Shown: positions 35,107 through 43,593 of the stretch, one piece after another | How positions within the stretch are numbered: position 1 is the stretch's first letter | Layout: each line of letters starts with the position of its first letter | Assembly (NCBI RefSeq): GCF_000423225.1 | Contig: NZ_KE383991.1 | Location: 1,126,217 to 1,190,216 of the forward strand | Origin: Kaistia adipata DSM 17808 | Lineage (GTDB): Bacteria > Pseudomonadota > Alphaproteobacteria > Rhizobiales > Kaistiaceae | Reading direction: 5' to 3' | Length of the DNA stretch: 64,000 nucleotides | Program-made: the position numbers and the translations under genes | Notes under the pieces: model-generated | Seen by the model: the letters and a program-made list of their open reading frames with translations, nothing else | Databases searched by the model: none | What the model was told of the DNA's origin: nothing

Positions 35107-35244
35107 CATCATCCTGAGGTGCCCGGCGCAGCCGGGCCTCGAAGGAGGGTTCAGGAGGCTCCCTGCCGCGAACCGGCAGGGAGTTTATGAGCGCCGTTGG
35201 CCCCTCCTTCGAGGCTTCGCTTCGCGAAGCACCTCAGGATGAAG
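35107..35244. repeat. Intergenic palindromic repeat, family B copy 2
   Basis: CATCATCCTGAGGTGCCCGG and GGGCCTCGAAGGAGGGTTC at the left mirror CCTCCTTCGAGGCTTCGC and GAAGCACCTCAGGATGAAGG at the right. It includes an internal hairpin CTCCCTGCCG...CGGCAGGGAG. Located between ureG and the FAD oxidoreductase gene. Confidence 0.75.
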
Positions 35245-35261
35245 GTTGAGCCAGGCTTCGC

Positions 35262-35897
35262 CTATGCCCGCTTGCGCGCGTCGACCCGGAGGCCGCCATG
35301 CTCGACGATGTAGTCGATGACGGCGTCGAGCCCCTTGCCGCGCGAAAGGTCGGTGAAGCCGAACGGCCGGGCGCCGCGCATCCGCGCCGCGTCCTTCTCC
35401 ATCACGTCGAGATCGACGTTCACGTAGGGCGCGAGATCGCTCTTGTTGATGACGAGGAAGTCGGAGCGGGTGATGCCCGGGCCGCCCTTGCGCGGGATTT
35501 CCTCGCCCTGGCAGACCGAGATCACATAGATCGTCAGGTCGGCGAGATCGGGCGAGAAGGTCGCGGCCAGATTGTCGCCGCCGGATTCGATGAAGACGAT
35601 GTCGAGATCCGGAATGCGGCGGCGCAGTTCCGCGATCGCCTGCAGGTTGATCGAGGCATCCTCGCGGATCGCCGTGTGCGGGCAGCCGCCCGTCTCGACG
35701 CCCATGATGCGGTCCTCGGACAGCGCCTGCCGGCGCACGAGGATCATCGCGTCCTCCTGGGTGTAGATGTCGTTGGTGACGACGCCGACCGAGAATTCCT
35801 CGCGCAGTGCCTTGCAGAGCTTTTCCGTCAGCGTCGTCTTGCCGGAACCGACGGGTCCGCCGATGCCGACGCGCAGGGGGCCATTCTTCGATGTCAT
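35262..35897 (-). CDS. ureG: Urease accessory GTPase UreG
   Basis: A 211-residue GTPase with P-loop [17 protein letters not shown], the nickel-binding CPH in [36 protein letters not shown] and the guanine-specificity motif [10 protein letters not shown]. UreG couples GTP hydrolysis to delivery of nickel into apo-urease with UreD and UreF. It is downstream of ureE on the minus strand with a 60-base gap, divergent from the structural genes. Confidence 0.97.
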   Translation of the reverse strand: MTSKNGPLRVGIGGPVGSGKTTLTEKLCKALREEFSVGVVTNDIYTQEDAMILVRRQALSEDRIMGVETGGCPHTAIREDASINLQAIAELRRRIPDLDIVFIESGGDNLAATFSPDLADLTIYVISVCQGEEIPRKGGPGITRSDFLVINKSDLAPYVNVDLDVMEKDAARMRGARPFGFTDLSRGKGLDAVIDYIVEHGGLRVDARKRA

Positions 35898-35957
35898 GGG
35901 CGGATGCCTCGCTTCGCTGTCTGTTCGGCTGTTTGTTCGGCGACCGGACCGGCGGTC

Positions 35958-36539
35958 CTAGTCGTGGCGATGACCGCCGTGACCGTGCCCATGATGATGA
36001 TGGTCATGGTCGTGGTGGTCGCCGTGATCGTGATGATGATCATGGCCATGGTGATGATCGTGATCATGGTGGTCGTGGCCATGCGCAGGGCCGCCATGGC
36101 CGGAATAGGCGCCGCGCACCGGATTGAACTGGGCGACGATGTCCTTGACCCGCGCGCCCAGCCCTTCGAGCATTGCCTTGATGACGTGATCGCGCAGGAT
36201 GAGAATGCGGGTCGGCTCGATCGCCGCCGCGAGATGGCGGTTGCCGATATGCCAGGCGAGTTCGGAGAGGTGCACCGGATCGCGCCCGAGCACCTCGTAA
36301 AGCGGCTCGTAGGCGGCGGCGACGACGATCTCGCCGCCCGCCTCGATCACCAGCCGGTCATCCGCCTCGAGCACGACCGGCTCGGCGAGGTCGACGAGAA
36401 CCTTGCGGCCATCGACGAGCTCCACGGTGCGGCGGCGCAGGTGCCGTTCGTCATGCGGCAGCACGGCGCGGCCGAGCGGCTGCCCCTGGTCGTCGCCCTC
36501 GAATTCCGATGCGCGCCTGACGGCGACTGCCCTCAACAT
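35958..36539 (-). CDS. ureE: Urease nickel-metallochaperone UreE with histidine-rich tail
   Basis: Starting at [15 protein letters not shown] (ATG 36539), UreE is 193 residues. The N-terminal peptide-binding domain is followed by the metal-binding domain with [11 protein letters not shown] and the conserved nickel histidine region. The last ~48 residues are mostly histidine, aspartate and glycine ([20 protein letters not shown] and similar), a nickel reservoir seen in some UreE proteins. It hands nickel to UreG. It is divergent from ureD. Confidence 0.95.
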   Translation of the reverse strand: MLRAVAVRRASEFEGDDQGQPLGRAVLPHDERHLRRRTVELVDGRKVLVDLAEPVVLEADDRLVIEAGGEIVVAAAYEPLYEVLGRDPVHLSELAWHIGNRHLAAAIEPTRILILRDHVIKAMLEGLGARVKDIVAQFNPVRGAYSGHGGPAHGHDHHDHDHHHGHDHHHDHGDHHDHDHHHHGHGHGGHRHD

Positions 36540-36744
36540 TCCGTTTCCCCGCTCTGACGATGCTTCGGCCGAAGCCGCGTCCACTATAGCAGCGCCCCGT
36601 CCGACCGCGCGAACGAAGCTCGCCGCAATCTGCTCATTTCGGAGGCGGAAGAAAAGCGCCGCCGCGCAAATCGGGACGAGATGGCAAGCTCCGGGATGGT
36701 GCGCCCAGACGATGACAATTTAGGCCCACGCTACGGAATTTTGG

Positions 36745-36761
36745 GATTGTCGCGAGCAATC
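36745..36761. promoter_or_regulatory. Imperfect palindrome in the ureE-ureD divergent region
   Basis: GATTG-TCGCGAG-CAATC is an inverted repeat about 70 bases before the ureD start. It is a candidate regulator site for the urease operon; the cognate factor is unknown. Confidence 0.3.
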
Positions 36762-36833
36762 GAGCGTGTGATAGGCTGAACTCACAACCGCCCTGCCACC
36801 GGCCAATTGGCCCTTCGGTCCGGAGCCCAAGAC

Positions 36834-37730
36834 GTGAAGCCGCTGCTGATCGCCGATGCCGCCATGCCCGACGCGACGGTGATTTCGCGCGCGCATTATG
36901 ACGCATCGCCCAGCCGCTGGCTGGCCGAGCTCGAGCTCTGGTTCGCGCCCGCCGCCGGCAAGACGCGGCTGATGCGCCGCCGCCATCTCGGTCCGCTCGT
37001 CGTGCAGAAGCCCTTCCATCCCGAAAAGGACGGCACCTGCCACATCTACCTGCTGCATCCGCCGGGCGGTGTCGCGGGTGGTGACGAGCTCGACCTCAGC
37101 TTCCACGTCGCGCCCGCCTCGCGCGCGCTGCTGACGACGCCGGGCGCCACCAAGTTCTATCGCGCCGAGCATGGCCTGAGCACGCAGCGCACAACGATCG
37201 ACGTCGCCGAGGGCTCGGTCTGCGAATACCTGCCGCAGGAGACGATCCTGTTCGACGGCGCCAATGCCGCGGTCGACACGCGGGTCAGCCTTGCCGGCGA
37301 CGCGACCTATGTCGGCTGGGACTTCTTCTGCCTCGGGCGCCCGGCCGCCGACGAACGCTTCGAGAACGGCCGCCTCCGGCAGCGGATCGAGATCACGCGC
37401 GACGGAAGGCCGATCTGGTTCGAGGCCATGCAGCTTCCCGGCGGCGCGCCCGTGATGGCGGCGACGCACGCGCTCGCCGGGCAGCCGACCTTCGGCACAC
37501 TGGTCTATGCCGGACCGCTTGCCGAGGACGCGGCCGCGCGCGTCCGCGCCGCGATCGGCGAGGATGGCGACGGCGTCTTCTCCGTCAGCCAGCTCGAGCA
37601 CGTCGTCGTCTGCCGATATCTCGGCCCGCGCGTTTCCGCCGGAAAGGCGCTCTTCGCCAGGGCCTGGGGCGCGCTTCGGATTTCATGCCAGGGCAAGGCG
37701 GCCAGTCCGCCGCGCATCTGGGCCACGTAA
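36834..37730 (+). CDS. ureD: Urease accessory protein UreD
   Basis: I choose the GTG at 36834, which has GGAG 8 bases upstream, giving about 298 residues; the open frame extends to a TTG at 36807, and the ATG at 36864 is another option. Landmarks of UreD/UreH are [53 protein letters not shown] and [13 protein letters not shown]. It serves as the scaffold of the UreD-UreF-UreG urease maturation complex. It starts the plus-strand order ureD-ureA-ureB-ureC-urea transporter. Confidence 0.95.
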   Translation: MKPLLIADAAMPDATVISRAHYDASPSRWLAELELWFAPAAGKTRLMRRRHLGPLVVQKPFHPEKDGTCHIYLLHPPGGVAGGDELDLSFHVAPASRALLTTPGATKFYRAEHGLSTQRTTIDVAEGSVCEYLPQETILFDGANAAVDTRVSLAGDATYVGWDFFCLGRPAADERFENGRLRQRIEITRDGRPIWFEAMQLPGGAPVMAATHALAGQPTFGTLVYAGPLAEDAAARVRAAIGEDGDGVFSVSQLEHVVVCRYLGPRVSAGKALFARAWGALRISCQGKAASPPRIWAT

Positions 37731-37753
37731 CACCGATCCAAAGGGGGACCGCG

Positions 37754-38056
37754 ATGGAACTTCTGCCACGCGAGAAAGACAAGCTTCTGCTCTTCACCGC
37801 AGCCTTGCTGGCCGAGCGCCGCCTGGCCCGCGGCGTCAAGCTCAACTACCCCGAAGTCATCGCCTATATCTCGGCGGCCATCCTCGAAGGCGCGCGCGAC
37901 GGCAGGACCGTCGCCGACCTGATGTCCTACGGCGCCACGCTGCTCACGCGGGACCAGGTCATGGATGGCGTGCCGGAGATGATCCACGACATCCAGGTCG
38001 AAGCCACCTTCCCCGACGGGACCAAGCTGGTCACCGTCCACAACCCGATTCCGTAG
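37754..38056 (+). CDS. ureA: Urease gamma subunit
   Basis: This 100-residue protein begins [19 protein letters not shown] after an AAGGGGGA ribosome-binding site and ends TVHNPIP, matching UreA in length and sequence ([34 protein letters not shown]). It forms the (ABC)3 cytoplasmic urease with UreB and UreC. Nine bases separate it from ureB. Confidence 0.98.
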   Translation: MELLPREKDKLLLFTAALLAERRLARGVKLNYPEVIAYISAAILEGARDGRTVADLMSYGATLLTRDQVMDGVPEMIHDIQVEATFPDGTKLVTVHNPIP

Positions 38057-38065
38057 GGGCGTGTC

Positions 38066-38377
38066 ATGATTCCAGGCGAATTCATCCTCGAGGACGGCAA
38101 CATCGAGCTCAATGTCGACCGCGAGAAGCGGTCCATCGATGTCGCCAATTCCGGCGACCGCCCGATCCAGGTCGGCTCGCACTACCATTTCTACGAGACC
38201 AACACGGCCCTTCACTTCGATCGCGACAAGGCCAGGGGCTTCCGCCTGAACATTCCGGCCGGCACCGCCGTCCGCTTCGAGCCGGGCCAGGCGCGCACCG
38301 TCGAGCTGGTGGCGCTGGCAGGCGACCGCACCGTCTATGGCTTCAACGCCAAGGTCATGGGAAAGCTGGAGAGCTGA
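38066..38377 (+). CDS. ureB: Urease beta subunit
   Basis: The 103-residue protein starts [16 protein letters not shown] and contains the UreB hallmark [20 protein letters not shown] and [21 protein letters not shown]. Unlike some enterobacterial or Helicobacter genes it is not fused to ureA. ureC begins 1 base after its stop codon. Confidence 0.98.
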   Translation: MIPGEFILEDGNIELNVDREKRSIDVANSGDRPIQVGSHYHFYETNTALHFDRDKARGFRLNIPAGTAVRFEPGQARTVELVALAGDRTVYGFNAKVMGKLES

Positions 38378-38378
38378 G

Positions 38379-40082
38379 ATGGCGAGCATCACGCGTGAAA
38401 ACTACGCCTCCCTCTACGGCCCGACCAAGGGCGACAGGGTCCGGCTGGCCGATACCGACCTGATCATCGAGATCGAGGAAGACCGCACCGTCTATGGCGA
38501 CGAAGTCACCTTCGGCGGCGGCAAGGTCATCCGCGACGGCATGGGCCAGAGCCAGCGCAACGCCGCCGAGGTCGCCGATCTCGTGATCACCAACGTGATC
38601 ATCCTCGACCACTGGGGCATCATCAAAGCCGATGTCGGCGTCAAGGACGGCCGGATTTCCGGCATCGGCAAGTCGGGCAACCCCGACATCCAGCCGGGCG
38701 TCGACATCATCATCGGCCCGGGCACCGACGTCATCGCCGGCGAGGGCAAGATCCTCACCGCCGGCGGCATCGACACGCATATCCACTTCATCGCGCCGCA
38801 GCAGGCCGAGGAAGCGCTGACCAGCGGCACCACGACATTGGTCGGCGGCGGCACCGGCCCCTCGGTCGGCACGCTCGCCACCACCGTGACGCCCGGCCCC
38901 TGGTACATCCACCGCATGCTGGAGGCGACCGAGGCGCTGCCGATCAATGTCGGCCTGCTCGGCAAGGGCAACGCTTCGCTGCCCGAGCCGCTGCGCGAAC
39001 AGATCCGCGCCGGCGTCATCGGCCTGAAGCTGCACGAGGACTGGGGCACCACGCCTGCGGCGATCGACAACTGCCTCTCCGTCGCCGACGAGATGGACGT
39101 CCAGGTCGCGCTGCACTCGGACACGCTGAACGAGAGCGGCTTCGTCGCCGACACCTTCGCCGCGATGAAGGGCCGCGCCATCCACTCCTTCCACACGGAA
39201 GGCGCGGGCGGCGGCCACGCCCCCGACATCATCACCGCGGCCGGCCAGGAGAACATCCTGCCGTCCTCGACCAATCCGACGCGGCCCTACACGATCAACA
39301 CCATCGACGAGCATCTCGACATGCTGATGGTGTGCCATCACCTGAGCCCGCAGATCCCCGAGGACGTCGCCTTCGCGGAATCCCGCATCCGCAAGGAGAC
39401 GATCGCGGCCGAGGACATCCTGCACGATCTCGGCGCCTTCTCGATGATGTCGTCGGACTCGCAGGCCATGGGCCGCATCGGCGAGACGACGCTGCGCTGC
39501 TGGCAGACCGCGCACAAGATGAAGGTGCAGCGCGGGCCGCTGCCGGAAGACAGCGACCGCAACGACAATTTCCGCTGCAAGCGCTATGTCGCCAAGTACA
39601 CGATCAACCCGGCCATCACGCACGGCTTCGCGCATGAGATCGGTTCGATCGAAGTCGGCAAGCGCGCCGACCTCGTGCTCTGGAAGACGTCGTTCTTCGG
39701 CGTGAAGCCGTCGCTCGTCCTGCTCGGCGGCATGATCGCCACGGCGCCGATGGGCGACCCGAACGCCTCGATCTCGACGCCGCAGCCGGTGCACTACCGG
39801 CCGATGTACGGCGTGCTCGGCCGCGCCCGCGGCAAGACCGGCGTCACCTTCGTGTCGCAGGCGGCCCTCGACGACAATATTGGCGAGAAGCTGTCGCTGC
39901 AGAAGCAGCTGGTCGCGGTCAAGGGCACGCGCGGCGTGCGCAAGAAGGACATGATCCACAACACGCTGACGCCGAAGATCGAGGTCGACCCGCAGAACTA
40001 CCAGGTGCGGATCGACGGCGAGCTGATCACCTGCGAGCCGGCGGAAAGCCTGCCGATGGCGCAGCGCTACTTCCTGTTCTGA
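38379..40082 (+). CDS. ureC: Urease alpha (catalytic) subunit
   Basis: From ATG 38379 (GGAGAG upstream) the protein has 567 residues, normal for UreC. The nickel-binding and catalytic residues are visible: [14 protein letters not shown] (HxH), the carbamylated lysine in [46 protein letters not shown] and [12 protein letters not shown] (nickel aspartate). It hydrolyses urea to ammonia and carbamate. A terminator follows, separating it from the urea transporter. Confidence 0.99.
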   Translation: MASITRENYASLYGPTKGDRVRLADTDLIIEIEEDRTVYGDEVTFGGGKVIRDGMGQSQRNAAEVADLVITNVIILDHWGIIKADVGVKDGRISGIGKSGNPDIQPGVDIIIGPGTDVIAGEGKILTAGGIDTHIHFIAPQQAEEALTSGTTTLVGGGTGPSVGTLATTVTPGPWYIHRMLEATEALPINVGLLGKGNASLPEPLREQIRAGVIGLKLHEDWGTTPAAIDNCLSVADEMDVQVALHSDTLNESGFVADTFAAMKGRAIHSFHTEGAGGGHAPDIITAAGQENILPSSTNPTRPYTINTIDEHLDMLMVCHHLSPQIPEDVAFAESRIRKETIAAEDILHDLGAFSMMSSDSQAMGRIGETTLRCWQTAHKMKVQRGPLPEDSDRNDNFRCKRYVAKYTINPAITHGFAHEIGSIEVGKRADLVLWKTSFFGVKPSLVLLGGMIATAPMGDPNASISTPQPVHYRPMYGVLGRARGKTGVTFVSQAALDDNIGEKLSLQKQLVAVKGTRGVRKKDMIHNTLTPKIEVDPQNYQVRIDGELITCEPAESLPMAQRYFLF

Positions 40083-40105
40083 CGGGATCCGCCGCGACCA
40101 ACACG

Positions 40106-40145
40106 AACCCCACCGGGCCGGACACGTCTGGTGGGGTTTTTCTTT
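40106..40145 (+). terminator. Intrinsic terminator after ureC
   Basis: AACCCCACC (40106-40114) pairs with GGTGGGGTT (40130-40138), followed by TTTTTCTTT. This is a classic rho-independent terminator 24 bases after the ureC stop. Confidence 0.85.
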
Positions 40146-40170
40146 CGGGGGGCCAGGTGAAACGGGCTTC

Positions 40171-40295
40171 TCACCTCTCCCTGAGGGAGAGGTCGACGGC
40201 CGCAGGCCGGCGGGTGAGGGTTTACGGCCTCACCGGAGAATTCCCTAAACCCTCACCCGGCTCTTCGAGCCGACCTCTCCCTCAGGGAGAGGTGA
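40171..40295. repeat. Intergenic palindromic repeat, family A copy 4
   Basis: TCACCTCTCCCTGAGGGAGA with GGTCGACGGCCG at the left, and CCTCACCCGGCTC ... CCTCTCCCTCAGGGAGAGGT at the right. It lies between the ureC terminator and the urea transporter start. Confidence 0.75.
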
Positions 40296-40337
40296 AGAAC
40301 CAGGCAGATTGATCTTGCTCCAGGGGGAGAGAGAGAC

Positions 40338-41390
40338 GTGACCCAGACAGATTTTCCGTTCCAGGACCGGTTTCGCGACCATCCGACGCTCGGCTTCGTC
40401 GACTGGTCGCTGCGCGGCGTCGGCCAGGTGGTGTTCCAGAACAACCCGCTCACCGGGCTGATCATCCTGCTGGCGCTCTATTTCAACTCGACCGTCTACG
40501 GCACGATCTGCATCCTCGGCGTCGTCGTGGCGACGGCGACGGCGATGCTGCTCAAGGCCGACAAGGGGCTGATCCGCGACGGCCTGTTCGGCTTCAACGG
40601 CGCGCTGGTCGGCCTGTCGCTCGTCGCCTTCACCAGCGCCGACTTCCGCACCGGCGCCGTCCCCTCCGCCGCCATGACGGTCTACATCATCTTCGCCGCC
40701 GCGATGACGACCATCGTGTTCTCGTCGCTGGCGACGCTGCTCGGCCCACACAAGGTGGCGGCGCTCACCGCGCCTTTCGTGCTGACCGGCTGGCTGTTCC
40801 TGTTCGCGGTGCTGAAATTCGCCAATATCGAGGCCGGGCCGCTCGCGAAGCCCGTCTCGCCCGACCAGTACGACGCGGCGATCGCCTATGCGCTGCCCAC
40901 CTGGTACATGGGCATCGGCAACGGCATCGGGCAGATCTTCTTCCAGGACAACTGGATCAGCGGCTACCTGATCGTCGTCGGCATCGCCGTCAATTCGCGC
41001 ATCTCGGCCGGCATGGCGCTGATCGGCGCGGCCGGCGCGGCGCTGGTCGCGGTGATCTTCGGCGGCCCGGAAGGCGCGATCCGCGACGGACTGTTCGGCT
41101 ATAACGCCGCGCTGACGGCGATCGCGCTCGGCGGCTTCTTCCTCGTCCTGACCTGGCGCAGCTTCCTCTACACGCTGTTCGGCATCGTCGTGACCACCTG
41201 GCTCTGGGCCTCGATCGCCATCTTCCTGAAGCCGATCGGCATGCCGGTGCTGACCTCGACCTTCGTGCTCGTCACCTGGCTGATGCTGATCGGCCAATAC
41301 GGCTTCAAGGCGCTCGTTCCGGTGCCGCCGGCCGAGGCGACGACGCCGGAGGACAACCGCGCCCGGTACCTGGCGGGTGGCGGCGAGTAG
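40338..41390 (+). CDS. Urea transporter (SLC14/UT family)
   Basis: This 350-residue integral membrane protein shows the two-fold repeat of urea channels: GLIRDGLFGFNGALVGLSLV in the first half and GAIRDGLFGYNAALTAIALG in the second. The N-terminus FVDWSLRGVGQVVFQNNPLTG is also typical. It allows urea into the cell for urease. The GGGGGAGAGAGA just upstream is a strong ribosome-binding site. A terminator and repeat separate it from ureC, so it probably has its own promoter or depends on readthrough. Confidence 0.9.
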   Translation: MTQTDFPFQDRFRDHPTLGFVDWSLRGVGQVVFQNNPLTGLIILLALYFNSTVYGTICILGVVVATATAMLLKADKGLIRDGLFGFNGALVGLSLVAFTSADFRTGAVPSAAMTVYIIFAAAMTTIVFSSLATLLGPHKVAALTAPFVLTGWLFLFAVLKFANIEAGPLAKPVSPDQYDAAIAYALPTWYMGIGNGIGQIFFQDNWISGYLIVVGIAVNSRISAGMALIGAAGAALVAVIFGGPEGAIRDGLFGYNAALTAIALGGFFLVLTWRSFLYTLFGIVVTTWLWASIAIFLKPIGMPVLTSTFVLVTWLMLIGQYGFKALVPVPPAEATTPEDNRARYLAGGGE

Positions 41391-41500
41391 CCGCCCCGCC
41401 ACGCGGCCGGGCGCCGGGCAGACCGAATGATTGTTGCGGATTGCGCAGCACAACCGTAAGCATCGAGAGGGTTGATTCGACGCAGCGACAGGGGAGCCCC

Positions 41501-42514
41501 ATGACCGGATCATTCGTTCTTTCGCGCCGCGGACTTCTACTCGGCACCGCCACCCTGCTCGCGACGCCGGGCCATGGCCCCGTCTTCGCCGACACGGTCG
41601 AGACGGTCGCGGCGATGAAGCCGGGCGAATTCACCTGGCACCCGGATCGCTCGCCTTCCGGCCCCGTCGCCGTCGTCGTCTCGCTGCCCGACCAGCGCGT
41701 CTATGTCTACCGCAACGGCATCCGCATCGGCGTCTCCACCTGCTCGACCGGCAAGCCCGGCCACGAGACGCCGACCGGCGTGTTCACGATCCTGCAGAAG
41801 GACAAGAACCACCATTCGTCGACCTATAACGATGCGCCGATGCCGAACATGAACCGGCTGACCTGGTCGGGCATCGCGCTGCATGCCGGCAAGCTGCCGG
41901 GCTTTCCGGCCTCGCATGGCTGCGTCCGCCTGCCGATGGCGTTCTCGGCGGACCTGTTCGGCATCACCCATGTCGGCACGCCTGTGATCATCGCCGATAC
42001 GACCACCTTCCCGCCGAACGTCGTGCATCCCGGCATGGTGCTCTCGGAAACGGCCGAGCAGGATTTCGACCACGCGGTGGCGAACCTGAAAGACAAGAAG
42101 ATCCCGACCTCGGCCGAGCATCCTTACCAGCCGCCGGCGACGGCGATCATGGTGTCGAGCGCCGACAAGAAGATCGTCGTGCTCGACGATGGCGAGGTGG
42201 TCGCCGAAGGGCCGGTGACGCTCGTGGATCCCTCGAAGCCGCTCGGCAGCCACGTCTTCATCCTGTCGCACCTCAACACCGACCAGGGCGCGCTGCACTG
42301 GCAGCCGATCGGCTTCAGCACCGATCCGAGCCAGGCGGCGATGAACGCCGACCAGGCGACGCTGACCCGCATCCGCGCCGACCGTGCCGTCAACGATGCG
42401 ATCCGGAGCCGGATGAAGCCCGGCATCGTGCTGGTGACGGTCGACCTGCCGCTCTCGGCCGACAGCCGCTCGGGCAAGGACTTCGTCATCATGAACGACC
42501 AGCACACGGTCTGA
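41501..42514 (+). CDS. L,D-transpeptidase family protein (YkuD domain), Tat-like signal
   Basis: From ATG 41501 (GGGGAG upstream) the protein has 337 residues. The N-terminus VLSRRGLLLGTATLL is a twin-arginine-type export signal. The catalytic domain (about residues 55-165) starts VAVVVSLPDQRVYVYRNGIR and has the YkuD active site GIALHAGKLPGFPASHGCVR with His and Cys. The C-terminal half (VSSADKKIVVLDDGEVVAEG and onward) looks like a second, degenerate YkuD-like module. It would cross-link peptidoglycan or attach proteins to it in the periplasm. It is bracketed by the urea transporter and repeats, without clear functional link to urease. Confidence 0.85.
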   Translation: MTGSFVLSRRGLLLGTATLLATPGHGPVFADTVETVAAMKPGEFTWHPDRSPSGPVAVVVSLPDQRVYVYRNGIRIGVSTCSTGKPGHETPTGVFTILQKDKNHHSSTYNDAPMPNMNRLTWSGIALHAGKLPGFPASHGCVRLPMAFSADLFGITHVGTPVIIADTTTFPPNVVHPGMVLSETAEQDFDHAVANLKDKKIPTSAEHPYQPPATAIMVSSADKKIVVLDDGEVVAEGPVTLVDPSKPLGSHVFILSHLNTDQGALHWQPIGFSTDPSQAAMNADQATLTRIRADRAVNDAIRSRMKPGIVLVTVDLPLSADSRSGKDFVIMNDQHTV

Positions 42515-42554
42515 GACGGTTTCAGGCCAGGCTCCGACTGCCACGCGGAGGCTC

Positions 42555-42661
42555 CGTCATCCCCGCGAAGGCGGGGATCCATGCATCCGCGGCATCGGGA
42601 GGTTCGCGCGACGAGCAACCCGGCTGAAATGGATCCCGGCTCGGAGGCCGGGATGACGGCG
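42555..42661. repeat. Intergenic palindromic repeat, family D
   Basis: CCGTCATCCCCGCGAAGGCG at the left pairs with GGCCGGGATGACGGCG at the right, with internal GGGATCCATG / ATGGATCCC. This kind of GTCATCCCCGC repeat is common between genes in many Proteobacteria. Only one copy is in the window. Confidence 0.65.
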
Positions 42662-42741
42662 AGCGTGTGGCTCGCGGCGGAGTGTCGTCGGCGGAAGGTC
42701 GCCTGCGGCGGAGGGGGCGGTTCGCCGCCCCAAACCTCGGC

Positions 42742-42880
42742 CATCATCCTGAGGTGCCCGGTGAAGCCGGGCCTCGAAGGAGGGTCCAGGGATCGCCCGC
42801 AAGCGGATTAGCTTTGGCCTACGACCCGACGTGCCTCGCTGGATCCTCCTTCGAGGCTTCGCTGAAGCACCTCAGGATGA
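42742..42880. repeat. Intergenic palindromic repeat, family B copy 3
   Basis: CATCATCCTGAGGTGCCCGG and GGGCCTCGAAGGAGGGTCCA mirror GGATCCTCCTTCGAGGCTTC and GAAGCACCTCAGGATGAG. With the family D repeat it accounts for most of the 399-base gap between the L,D-transpeptidase and ureF genes. Confidence 0.75.
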
Positions 42881-42913
42881 GGGCGGAGCGGTTCCGACCG
42901 GACGCCCCCGCCC

Positions 42914-43591
42914 CTACGACCGGAACAGCCGCGAATACTGCGTCTCGTGCCAGGCGCTGGCCATCGCCATCGCGACCGAGACGTTGCCGATTTCGTCGTC
43001 GTCGAGCGTCCGCGCCGTCGCGACGCCGCGCTCGATGACCGGCGTCGCCGCGATCAGGATGCGCTGGCCGGCCGTGTGGCCGAGGCGGACGAGCCGCATC
43101 GCCGCCGCCACCTGGCCCTCGACAATGGTCCACATCAGGCCCTTCAGCGCCGCGGCGGGCGCGACCTGCCAGTGATGCGCGGCGATGGCGAAGGCGGCGG
43201 GATAGGTGAGCTGCTCACCCCGCAAGCGGAGCGCGCCGGGCACGTCGAGATCGGCGAGCAGCGTCAAGAGCGCCTCGCCCATGCGGCGGTCTTCCAGCTG
43301 CAATTCGCGGCTCTCGCGGCCGGCGGCGAGCCAGGCGTCGAGGCGCAGGAATTCGTCATGATCCGACGCGGCCAATGCCGCCATCATCCGCCAGAACAGC
43401 GCACCGTCGAGCCGGGCGAAGCTTTCCTCCAGCGTGCCGAGGATCCAGTCTTGCGCGGATGCCTCGTCCGTGACCCAGCCGGCCTCGGCGGCGTATTCAA
43501 GCCCGCGCGAATAGGAGAAGGCGCCGACCGGCAGGCTCGGGCTGACCAGCCGCAACAGGTGAAGCGGAATGGCGTCTTGGTGATCCGTCAT
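42914..43591 (-). CDS. ureF: Urease accessory protein UreF
   Basis: 225 residues from ATG 43591. Landmarks: LLRLVSPSLPVGAFSYSRGLEY, SRELQLEDRRMGEALL, AFAIAAHHWQVAPAAALKG and the C-terminal ATPVIERGVATART. UreF binds UreD and UreG and gates nickel delivery. Its start codon lies 2 bases after the stop of the double Mrp subunit gene, so it is probably translated by coupling from that operon, away from ureDABC and ureEG. Confidence 0.95.
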   Translation of the reverse strand: MTDHQDAIPLHLLRLVSPSLPVGAFSYSRGLEYAAEAGWVTDEASAQDWILGTLEESFARLDGALFWRMMAALAASDHDEFLRLDAWLAAGRESRELQLEDRRMGEALLTLLADLDVPGALRLRGEQLTYPAAFAIAAHHWQVAPAAALKGLMWTIVEGQVAAAMRLVRLGHTAGQRILIAATPVIERGVATARTLDDDEIGNVSVAMAMASAWHETQYSRLFRS

Positions 43592-43593
43592 CG

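Noticed and set aside
35894-36097. Methionine/isoleucine/threonine-rich frame opposite the ureE tail region
   Set aside because: It is an out-of-frame reading of the CAT/CAC/GAC repeats that encode the UreE histidine tail.
36540-36833. Riboswitch or structured RNA leader before the urease genes
   Set aside because: Apart from one imperfect palindrome I see no conserved aptamer-like sequence or extended pairing.
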